Part shown: positions 1 to 5,136 of the stretch, piece by piece
How positions within the stretch are numbered: the stretch's first letter is position 1
How the letters are laid out: each line of letters begins with the position of its first letter
NCBI GenBank assembly: GCA_003526465.1
Contig: DPWD01000009.1
Span: 1-9,344 of the forward strand
Source: Hyphomonadaceae bacterium
GTDB lineage: Bacteria > Pseudomonadota > Alphaproteobacteria > Caulobacterales > Aquidulcibacteraceae
DNA: 9,344 nt
Reading direction: 5' to 3'
Made by a program: the position numbers and the translations under genes
The notes under the pieces: model-generated
The model's input: only the letters and a program-made list of their open reading frames with translations
Told to the model about the DNA's origin: nothing
Databases searched by the model: none

Positions 1-36
1 GGCGGTGGCGGTGGCGGTGGCGGCGGCGGTGGCGGC
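1..36 (+). repeat. In-frame GGC/GGT microsatellite encoding polyglycine
   Basis: Twelve consecutive glycine codons, built mostly from the hexamer GGCGGT, open the window in frame with the relaxase. The true length is unknown because the tract may extend to the left. Such tracts can change length by replication slippage, but a change in multiples of three would keep the frame. Confidence 0.8.
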
Positions 37-1515
37 AAATTGCTGGCGCACGCGCAGTATCTGGAACGCGACGGCGCGGCGCGCGAAGGCGAGCGGGGCC
101 GCTTCTATGATCGCGAATGCGACGCGGTGGAGGATGCGCGCGAGCAGCTGCGGGAGTGGGAGGTCGATGATCGCCGCCATTTCCGCATCATGCTGGCGCC
201 GGAGAGCGGCGCGCGCTTTGTCGGCGAGGACCTCAAGGGCTTCACCCGCGACGTGATGGAGCGGCTGGAACGGGACCTCGGGGTGGGCCTCGATTGGATC
301 GCGGTCGATCATCATAACACCGACAATCCCCACACCCATGTGATCGTGCGCGGCGTGCGCCGCGACGGGGTCGAACTTCTCCTGCCGCGCGAATATGTGT
401 CCCATGGCCTGCGTGAAGCCGCCCGCGATATCGCCACCGGCTGGATCGGAGAGCGCAGCTTGGCCGACGAACGCTTGCGGCTTCAGCGCGAGGTGGAAGG
501 ACGCAGCCTCAATCGGCTTGACCGTGCGCTTGAGCTGGAACTCAACCAACGCCGCGAAGTGCGCTTGCAGGAGCTTGGACGAGACCGGGCGCCCGAATTC
601 GCCAGCGCCCTGCGCGCCCGCGCGCGCGAAATGCAGCGCCTGGGGCTGGCCGAAGAAACCCGCCGCAATGTGCTGCGGCTGGAACGCGACTGGATCGAGC
701 GCCTGGAAGCCGCGCGTCCGCTCGACATCCGCCGCGAGTTGGCGCGCGGACGACTCTACGAACCGCGCTTGGGGCGTATCATGGGCGAGGTCACGGAACT
801 CGGGCCCCGCGGCGACAATCCAGACCGGGCCTTGCTGGTGGTCGAGACGCCGGATCGTGGGCGCTTCCTCTTGAACACCGGCATGCGCGAGATCGACGAC
901 TTGCAGCAAGGCTCGCTGGTGGCGCTGAAGCCCTACGGACGGAGCGCCGAGATCGAGCCCTTGTCCTATCATCGCGTGCGCGAGCAAGTGCGGGCGCGCG
1001 CCGAAACCGTGCTTGATCGCGAACTGGATCGTATCACGCGAGGCGAGGTACGGCGGCTCCCACCCATGAAGGGCGTTGAGGAGGCTCTCGCGGGGCGGGC
1101 CGAATTCCTGGAGGCGAACGGCCTTGGCCTCCGCAGCGAGAACGGCAAATTCTATTTCCGCGACGGCGCGCGCGAGCGTTTGCGCGGAGCCGAGCTTGAG
1201 CGAGCGGCCCGCGAACACGCCCGTGAGCACGGCGGGCGTGCCTGCGGCCTTGGCCGCGATGACGCAGACGACCTCGCCGACAAAGGCGCCTGGAAAGTAC
1301 GCGAGGTGCGCGAATTGTTCGCGGGCAAAACGGCGGTGCTGGAGCGCGGGCGCGACATTGTCGCCGTGCCGATGCGCAAGACCAGGGACATCGGCGTCGG
1401 CGACGAGGTGGTGCTCAAGGTGCGAGAAGGCCCGACACGATCGCTCGAACTCTCGCGCGAACTTGCCAAGGGCTTGGAGCGCAGCATCGGGCGCGGCTTG
1501 GGCCTCGAACGCTGA
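1..1515 (+). CDS. rlxS: Relaxase/mobilization nuclease with DUF3363 domain (RlxS-like), 5' end cut by the window
   Basis: This is the C-terminal part of a conjugative relaxase, the enzyme that nicks one strand at oriT and pilots it to the recipient. The frame is open from base 1, so the start lies outside the window. The relaxase histidine motif is visible at about 304-345, reading VDHHNTDNPHTHV; its H-x-H pair is the usual metal-binding site. An Arg/Glu-rich, probably coiled region follows, then the C-terminal part typical of DUF3363 relaxases of sphingomonads and relatives. The first 12 codons are an uninterrupted glycine run (GGC/GGT) just before the conserved segment LLAHAQYLERDG, where relatives have a short Gly/Ala-rich stretch. 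A TTG at 40 could be read as a start, but it lies inside the domain and has no ribosome binding site, so I treat the gene as truncated by the window. The usual traG/trb genes do not follow. The family call is firm; the symbol is by resemblance. Confidence 0.85.
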   Translation, partial: GGGGGGGGGGGGKLLAHAQYLERDGAAREGERGRFYDRECDAVEDAREQLREWEVDDRRHFRIMLAPESGARFVGEDLKGFTRDVMERLERDLGVGLDWIAVDHHNTDNPHTHVIVRGVRRDGVELLLPREYVSHGLREAARDIATGWIGERSLADERLRLQREVEGRSLNRLDRALELELNQRREVRLQELGRDRAPEFASALRARAREMQRLGLAEETRRNVLRLERDWIERLEAARPLDIRRELARGRLYEPRLGRIMGEVTELGPRGDNPDRALLVVETPDRGRFLLNTGMREIDDLQQGSLVALKPYGRSAEIEPLSYHRVREQVRARAETVLDRELDRITRGEVRRLPPMKGVEEALAGRAEFLEANGLGLRSENGKFYFRDGARERLRGAELERAAREHAREHGGRACGLGRDDADDLADKGAWKVREVRELFAGKTAVLERGRDIVAVPMRKTRDIGVGDEVVLKVREGPTRSLELSRELAKGLERSIGRGLGLER

Positions 1516-1605
1516 GGATCGAATCTGATCGTGTCCGCCGGAACCCCCTCTGGCGCCCGGTTTGCTGCTCTCGCTTGTGTTCAGCCAACACCGGAGCTTT
1601 CGAGA

Positions 1606-1956
1606 GTGAGTCGTACGCGGAAGAAATCGCCCGGCAAGCGAACTCAAAGCCCATCGCACGATCCGCGTCAGCTGGGATTGTTTGACGCGACCCAGGCCGG
1701 CCCGGCGCCGCGCGCGGTGAGCGCGAAACCGGCGGCCGCGCGTAAGCCCAAACCGGCGGCCAAACCCATTGTCGAACGACCCATAGTGCTAAGCCCACGC
1801 GAAGCGGCGCAATACCTTGGCGTGTCGGTGAGCACATTGAAAAACTGGCGCGCCAAGAAAAGCGGGCCGCGTTGGACCCATTGCGGCGCTCGCCTCGTCG
1901 CCTATCGCCCGGCGGATCTTGAGAAATTTCTGGACGACAAGAGCGCCAAGCGTTGA
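1606..1956 (+). CDS. Excisionase/AlpA-like helix-turn-helix protein with N-terminal QLGLF motif
   Basis: A 116-residue protein with a C-terminal MerR/excisionase-type helix-turn-helix at about residues 62-112. It reads LSPREAAQYLGVSVSTLKNW, followed by a wing ending in YRPADLEKFL. Small proteins of this type act as recombination directionality factors or regulators in integrative elements. I chose GTG 1606 because a GGAG ribosome binding site lies 9 bases upstream (1593-1596); the longer in-frame start at 1531 has none. The N-terminal half is basic and rich in Lys, Pro and Ala, so probably disordered. It carries RQLGLFD at residues 21-27, which fits the pentapeptide consensus for binding the DNA polymerase sliding clamp (QLxLF). 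The gene lies 90 bases after the relaxase on the same strand and may be co-transcribed. Whether it is Xis or a regulator cannot be decided from sequence alone. Confidence 0.75.
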   Translation: MSRTRKKSPGKRTQSPSHDPRQLGLFDATQAGPAPRAVSAKPAAARKPKPAAKPIVERPIVLSPREAAQYLGVSVSTLKNWRAKKSGPRWTHCGARLVAYRPADLEKFLDDKSAKR

Positions 1957-2218
1957 GCCAAAACGCCGAATTCAGCTTTCTTCACGCACGCGAATTGTGG
2001 CGCTGGGTCAATGCGGGACATTAAGGGCCATCGCTGGCCGTTGCGGGATCGCACGGGACAAAAGCTGCGAGCCAAAGCAACAGAAAGAAACAGACGCCTT
2101 TCTCGGCGCCAAATCGACTTTTCATGCAGCGGCAGAAGGCTCTGGTGAGCATGGCTCGTCGGCGTTTTCCTTATGCGCCGAGACGTTGGTCTTGGCGAGT
2201 GGAACAAGGAGAACGCCT
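1957..2218. other. Gene-free spacer upstream of the HTH-PIN-RHH operon, with a GC hairpin
   Basis: I see no convincing gene in these 262 bases. An open frame from the downstream HTH gene extends back through it, but that extension resembles no known protein and the strong ribosome binding site is at 2206. A small perfect hairpin GGCCA-tcgc-TGGCC sits at 2026-2039, flanked by two copies of TTGCGGGA/ATGCGGGA (about 2012-2018 and 2042-2048). The operon promoter should lie here. A weak candidate is TTGTGG (1995) with CATTAA about 18 bases later, but it is not strong enough to call. Confidence 0.4.
2206..2211 (+). promoter_or_regulatory. Ribosome binding site deciding the start of the second HTH gene
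   Basis: AAGGAG lies 7 bases before ATG 2219. It fixes the start of the 70-residue HTH protein and argues against the 100-residue in-frame extension upstream. Confidence 0.8.
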
Positions 2219-2431
2219 ATGTCCGCGGATGTATTGCTCACCGTCGAAGAAGCCGCCACGCGTTTGAAGATTTCCAAGCACACGCTCAACCGCTGGCGCG
2301 TCACCGGCGAAGGCCCGCCGTTCGTCAAGTATGGCCCGCGCCTCGTGCGCTACATCGACCGCGTGCTCGACGAATGGGCGACTAAACGCATCCGCGGCTC
2401 AACCAGCGAGTATGGAAGGGAATCGCGGTAA
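2219..2431 (+). CDS. Small excisionase-family helix-turn-helix protein, first gene of the PIN operon
   Basis: A 70-residue protein that is almost entirely one winged helix-turn-helix of the MerR/excisionase (HTH_17) type: LLTVEEAATRLKISKHTLNRW at residues 6-26, then a wing and YIDRVLDEWATKR. It should bind DNA as a local regulator. The PIN nuclease gene starts 9 bases after its stop, so the two are almost surely one transcript. Small HTH proteins directly upstream of PIN toxins often act as antitoxin or autorepressor, but here an RHH gene downstream also looks like an antitoxin, so its role is uncertain. It is related to the HTH protein at 1606-1956 in fold but not closely in sequence, so a recent duplication is unlikely. 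Confidence 0.8.
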   Translation: MSADVLLTVEEAATRLKISKHTLNRWRVTGEGPPFVKYGPRLVRYIDRVLDEWATKRIRGSTSEYGRESR

Positions 2432-2440
2432 GGGTGAGCC

Positions 2441-2872
2441 ATGCGCCTTGTCCTGGACACCAACGTCATCGTGGCCGCCTTGCGTTCGCAGACCGGCGCC
2501 TCCGCTGAACTCATTCGCTTGGCGACACGCGGCCGGTTAACACTCATCGGCACCTTGAGCCTCGCCCTCGAATATTTGGATGTTTGTGCGCGGCCCGAGG
2601 TCCGCAGCGGCCTGGAAGTGTCCGAGGCTGAGGCGACGAAGTTTGCCGAACAGGTGGCGGCGTTGCTTGACCCCGTGGAGGTCAATTTCCGGTGGCGGCC
2701 CCTTGGCCCCGACCCCGGCGACGACCACGTCATAGAGGCGGCCCTAAACGGACGAGCGGACGCAATCGTCACGTTCAATGTCCGTGATTTCGCGGAGGCG
2801 TCGAAGCGGTTTAGTTTGCCGGTTGTGGCACCATCTGGTATTCTTCATGAGTTGGAGCGCGACAATGGGTGA
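2441..2872 (+). CDS. PIN-domain ribonuclease, probable type II toxin
   Basis: A 143-residue single-domain PIN protein, the usual size for the 'putative toxin-antitoxin system toxin component, PIN family'. It opens with RLVLDTNVIVAAL, giving the first catalytic acid at Asp6. Glu44 lies in LALEYLDV, acids 94-95 in DPGDDHVIEAA, and a last polar cluster in TFNVRDF (residues 111-117). These residues form the Mg/Mn site with which PIN toxins cut RNA, often tRNA or mRNA. The target of this one cannot be told from sequence. The ATG is 9 bases after the HTH stop, with AAGGG/GTGAG just upstream. Its end overlaps the start of the RHH gene by 8 bases, so translation is probably coupled. Confidence 0.85.
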   Translation: MRLVLDTNVIVAALRSQTGASAELIRLATRGRLTLIGTLSLALEYLDVCARPEVRSGLEVSEAEATKFAEQVAALLDPVEVNFRWRPLGPDPGDDHVIEAALNGRADAIVTFNVRDFAEASKRFSLPVVAPSGILHELERDNG

Positions 2873-3128
2873 GTTGAAGCCATTGATGATCCCCGACGAA
2901 TTGCGGGAAGCGCTGGCGGCGGAAGCAGTCGGTGAGGGCATCAGCTTGGAGGCGATTGCGATCCAGGCGGTTGAGCGCCATCTTGAGGCAATCAAGACAC
3001 GCAAGTTCTTCGAGGAGCGCAAGCGGTGCTCTGATCCGGAATGGGTGATGCAGTTCCTTAATCGCGAAGTTGGCGAGCCGCCGCAGCCAGGCGACGAATT
3101 GCCCGAGGGCTATGTTCGGACGCGCTGA
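2865..3128 (+). CDS. RHH/HicB-like antitoxin paired with the PIN toxin
   Basis: An 87-residue protein starting with a short strand plus helices typical of a ribbon-helix-helix domain: KPLMIPDELREALAAEA, then GISLEAIAIQAVERHLEAI, covering residues 4-43. A charged tail follows with EERKRCSDPEWV and GEPPQPGDELPEGY, which likely wraps the toxin. I chose ATG 2865 because TTGGAG lies 7 bases before it; the in-frame ATG at 2847 and the start at 2778 lack support. The 8-base overlap with the PIN gene marks the two as a toxin-antitoxin pair, here with the toxin first, the reverse of the commonest order. No search was possible, so the RHH assignment rests on the pattern of residues and on context. Confidence 0.7.
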   Translation: MGELKPLMIPDELREALAAEAVGEGISLEAIAIQAVERHLEAIKTRKFFEERKRCSDPEWVMQFLNREVGEPPQPGDELPEGYVRTR

Positions 3129-3136
3129 GCGCAAAG

Positions 3137-3149
3137 CCGCTTTTTTGCC
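3137..3149 (+). terminator. Possible weak terminator after the RHH gene
   Basis: AAAGC-c-GCTTT followed by further T residues (a six-T run at 3141-3146) lies 8 to 20 bases after the RHH stop codon. The stem is short with a one-base loop, so this is only a candidate. The larger folded repeat begins ten bases further on and may do the work instead. Confidence 0.25.
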
Positions 3150-3156
3150 TGAAGCA

Positions 3157-3310
3157 TGACAGCGTGCTCGGCGCCGTCAAGGACGTGCCCTTCGGGTCGC
3201 GCTGACGCGCGATCCTTGACCGCCCCTGCGCGCGCTGTCCTTCTGGAGGCGTCGCTGCGAGGGGCGTCAATTCAGGAACACGACGGCCTGCGGCGCGTCG
3301 TGCAAGGGGC
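3157..3310 (+). repeat. Copy A of a ~154-bp inverted dispersed repeat, between convergent genes
   Basis: The reverse complement of this stretch matches 6454-6606 over its full length, at roughly four positions in five by eye with a few small gaps. The outer blocks are nearly identical. It contains a potential three-way junction at 3174-3220: outer stem GTCAAGGA/TCCTTGAC, enclosing CCC-ttc-GGG and TCGCGC-tgac-GCGCGA. A second hairpin, CACGAC...GTCGTG, lies at 3279-3302. The copy lies between the RHH gene (ending 3128, plus strand) and the integrase (ending 3378, minus strand), so both genes run into it. No protein-coding role is apparent. Confidence 0.85.
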
Positions 3311-3377
3311 TGGGGTCAAGGTTTGGGTTGAGCATACTCGCCTCCAGCGCTGGTTTCCGGAAAACGCCTGGGCAGTG

Positions 3378-4637
3378 TCAGAGCTTGTCGGCTGACGATC
3401 GGGTTTCGACAATGGCGCGTGCAACGTTTTCGGCGACCTGTTGAACAGGGTCGTCGGCAACATGGGCATAACGCTGCGTCGTCATGGCGTTGCGATGGCC
3501 AAGCATCTTTCCGGTCAGGTAGAGCGAGGCGCCCTGGTTTACCGCGATGCTGGCAGCGTTGTGGCGAAGATCGTGGATGCGGACATCCTCCAAGCCGGCG
3601 TGCTTCCGCACGCGCTCCCAGACCTTTTGCAGGCCAACTACGTATCCCATGCCATCAGCGCGCGGAAAGACGTAATCGGAGCCGCGGTTTTGGCGCTGCA
3701 ATATCTCGATCGCGGGCACAGCTAGGCGGATCGGATCGCGCGCGCCGGTTTTCGAGCGCGCTTCGGGAAGCAAGATACAGCGCCGCTCAAGATCAACCTC
3801 GCGCCACATCAGGCCGAGAATTTCCGTCTTTCGCGCGCCGGTCAGCAAGAGAAGTCGAAGCACCTCAGCATGAGAGTCGCGGAGCGTCCGAACGGCGACC
3901 ATCTCATCAAGTGTGTCAAGCAACCGGGCGGTTTCGTCTCGGCTCAACATGCGCTGACGCTTCGCCGGCTTGACCTTTTTCACACCGAGGCACGGGTTGG
4001 CCTTCAGCAGGCCCTGTTCCACGGCCCAGCCGAACATGGCCGAGAGGCAGACCACGGTGTTTGAAGCCACAAGCGGCCCACCCTTCGCGATCGCCCGGCC
4101 ACGCGGCCCCGTCTTCACGTCGCCTGCGGTGGCGCCGGCGGCGATCCGCGCCTGCATCTTCTCGACGTCCCGCCGCGTGACTTCGTACGCCGCCATGCGC
4201 CCAAGAAGCGGCGCCACGTGACGGCGCAAGCGCGACCGATCCGTAACCCACGACCATTCGCGTTTGGTGGGCCGCGCCATCGGGCCCTCTTCGAGCCATT
4301 TTTCGATCATCTCGCCGATAGTGAGGGCAGTCCGTTCGCGCTGTTTGTCCGCACTCGGATCGCCACCTCCGGCGACGGCGTTTAATACCTCGCGCGCCCG
4401 TGTGCGCGCCGCTTCCGCCGTCCAAGGACTGCCATGCTCGCCGATCGTGAAGGTTTGGTCCTTCCCCCTCCTGTCGTATTTCACCACATAGACCTTGCGG
4501 CCGGTCGGGTAGACTTTGACTCCAAAGCCTTTGATCTCGGCGTCCCAGGCGCACACGCGCGCGGCCCCACTCGGATGTGGCGCAAGCCCATCGACGACGC
4601 GTTTGCTGATCCTAGCGCGGACAGATTGCTCGCCCAC
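3378..4637 (-). CDS. Tyrosine-type site-specific integrase with N-terminal arm-binding domain
   Basis: A 419-residue integrase of the P4/DUF4102 type that inserts and excises its element at a tRNA gene. The N-terminal arm-binding domain (about residues 5-90) holds WDAEIKGFGVKVYPTGRKVYVVKY, then the SAM-like core-binding domain (about 100-200), then the catalytic domain. Catalytic residues are visible: Arg in LLTGARKTEILGL, Lys in EARSKTGAR, His-x-x-Arg in IHDLRHNAA, His in GKMLGHRNA and the tyrosine nucleophile in TTQRYAHV. I chose GTG 4637 because GGGAG lies 6 bases upstream and the arm domain starts just after it. The 49-residue extension to 4784 is not family-like. The gene points away from the tRNA remnant at 4808-4854, the normal layout at an element end. 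It looks intact. Confidence 0.92.
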   Translation of the reverse strand: MGEQSVRARISKRVVDGLAPHPSGAARVCAWDAEIKGFGVKVYPTGRKVYVVKYDRRGKDQTFTIGEHGSPWTAEAARTRAREVLNAVAGGGDPSADKQRERTALTIGEMIEKWLEEGPMARPTKREWSWVTDRSRLRRHVAPLLGRMAAYEVTRRDVEKMQARIAAGATAGDVKTGPRGRAIAKGGPLVASNTVVCLSAMFGWAVEQGLLKANPCLGVKKVKPAKRQRMLSRDETARLLDTLDEMVAVRTLRDSHAEVLRLLLLTGARKTEILGLMWREVDLERRCILLPEARSKTGARDPIRLAVPAIEILQRQNRGSDYVFPRADGMGYVVGLQKVWERVRKHAGLEDVRIHDLRHNAASIAVNQGASLYLTGKMLGHRNAMTTQRYAHVADDPVQQVAENVARAIVETRSSADKL

Positions 4638-4660
4638 CGTACACTCCCAAGGTCGGTGCC

Positions 4661-4679
4661 AGACACCTAATAGACACCT
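4661..4679. promoter_or_regulatory. Two direct AGACACCT repeats just upstream of the integrase
   Basis: AGACACCT occurs at 4661-4668 and 4672-4679, an 11-base period or about one helical turn. The pair lies 23 bases before the integrase start and between that start and the tRNA-derived att site. Repeated short sites in this position usually bind the integrase arm domain or Xis. They could also let the integrase or an HTH protein repress the integrase gene. The assignment is inference from position. Confidence 0.45.
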
Positions 4680-4807
4680 GGCGATTGGAAGTCCCCGGCG
4701 CCTCGCGATGATAAGGACTACACCGGTCGGTAAGAAAACGCTATAAGGACAATGTGTTATACAAAGCACGACCACTTGGAACAAACTGTGAAAACCGCAT
4801 CACCTTA

Positions 4808-4854
4808 GGTTCATAACCCCAAGGTAGGTGGTTCAAGTCCACCCGCCACCACCA
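4808..4854 (+). other. attR candidate: 3' part of a tRNA gene with CAU anticodon (tRNA-Met/Ile2 type)
   Basis: The sequence keeps the anticodon loop TTCATAA (anticodon 4812-4814) and the 3' strand of the anticodon stem. It also keeps a five-base variable loop and a perfect T arm (GGTGG-ttcaagt-CCACC, 4827-4843). After it come the acceptor 3' strand CGCCACC (4844-4850), discriminator A and an encoded CCA. The 5' half is missing: there is no GGTGGCG acceptor strand or D arm to the left, and the anticodon stem pairs at only its two inner positions plus the outermost. This is the expected hallmark of integration into a tRNA 3' end, where the displaced 3' piece marks the far junction. The mobile element would be the sequence to the left and the chromosome that to the right. 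Confidence 0.8.
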
Positions 4855-4858
4855 TAAA

Positions 4859-4876
4859 ATCAGTGGTTTAACTGAT
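4859..4876 (+). terminator. Hairpin just after the tRNA 3' end, possible original tRNA terminator
   Basis: ATCAGT-ggttta-ACTGAT is a perfect 6-bp stem starting 5 bases after the CCA. If the tRNA fragment is attR, this hairpin belonged to the tRNA gene before insertion. There is no T-tract after it, so termination is only a possibility. Confidence 0.35.
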
Positions 4877-4897
4877 GCCACCTTCTCGATTGCGCCA

Positions 4898-4919
4898 CCT
4901 GTATAGCCCCTGTATAGCC
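4898..4919 (+). repeat. Tandem 11-bp direct repeat (CCTGTATAGCC x2)
   Basis: Two perfect abutting copies of CCTGTATAGCC lie 44 bases right of the tRNA remnant. An 11-base period places both on one face of the DNA helix, which suits a protein-binding site. Function unknown. Confidence 0.6.
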
Positions 4920-4965
4920 AGCGTGCGGTGATCCGCGACAACGCGTGAGCAGATCCCCAGTGTTT

Positions 4966-5007
4966 GTGCGGGCGGCGATTGCGAGAATCGCACGGCACTG
5001 CCCGCAC
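4966..5007. repeat. Nested inverted repeats in the gene-free stretch right of attR
   Basis: Outer arms GTGCGGGC (4966-4973) and GCCCGCAC (5000-5007) are perfectly complementary over 8 bp. They enclose a second perfect stem, GCGATT-gcgag-AATCGC (4975-4991). No T-tract follows on either strand, so a terminator is not obvious. It lies within about 500 bases (4638-5135) where I find no credible gene. Confidence 0.6.
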
Positions 5008-5070
5008 GCGGCCCTCGCGGGAAGCCAAATACTTGAAACCGGTCAGGCATGCCGCTGAGAATTGATTGAC

Positions 5071-5136
5071 GCCCGTTATTTGGCTATCGTACGCCCGTTT
5101 TTCGGTAACTTAGTGCGCGTTTTTCGGCTCTACCCA
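5071..5136 (+). promoter_or_regulatory. Three 22-bp direct repeats ending on the ATPase start codon
   Basis: Three units start at 5071, 5093 and 5115, an exact 22-base period, about two helical turns. They share the core GCSCGTTNTTYGG (GCCCGTTTTTCGG in the middle unit); the right third of each unit is variable. The last unit ends on the A of the ATPase start codon. No Shine-Dalgarno sequence is visible there, so a protein bound here would block transcription or start selection. Iteron-like autoregulatory operator is my inference. Confidence 0.6.

Noticed and set aside
395..874. Plus-strand open frame of 159 codons inside the relaxase
   Set aside because: Out-of-frame shadow of the relaxase; Ala/Ser/Arg-rich with no motif.
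1919..2218. N-terminal extension of the second HTH gene by 100 residues
   Set aside because: It overlaps the first HTH gene, has no recognisable sequence, and an excellent AAGGAG site marks the internal ATG at 2219.
3156..3395. Plus-strand open frame of 79 codons between the RHH gene and the integrase
   Set aside because: Most of it lies in repeat copy A, its product resembles nothing I know, it has no ribosome binding site and its end overlaps the integrase 3' end.
3419..3973. Plus-strand open frame of 184 codons
   Set aside because: Antisense to the catalytic domain of the integrase, with a low-complexity Arg/Ser-rich product.
4638..4784. Upstream extension of the integrase by 49 residues
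   Set aside because: The extension runs through the AGACACCT repeats and does not resemble integrases; GTG 4637 has a good ribosome binding site and is followed by the arm domain.
4780..4854. A complete tRNA-Met gene
   Set aside because: The 5' acceptor strand and D arm are missing and the anticodon stem is mostly unpaired, so only the 3' part is present.
4741..5028. Minus-strand open frame of 95 codons containing WWWRVDLNHLPWGYEPK
   Set aside because: This is the well-known false protein produced by reading a tRNA 3' end antisense; it spans the tRNA remnant and repeats.
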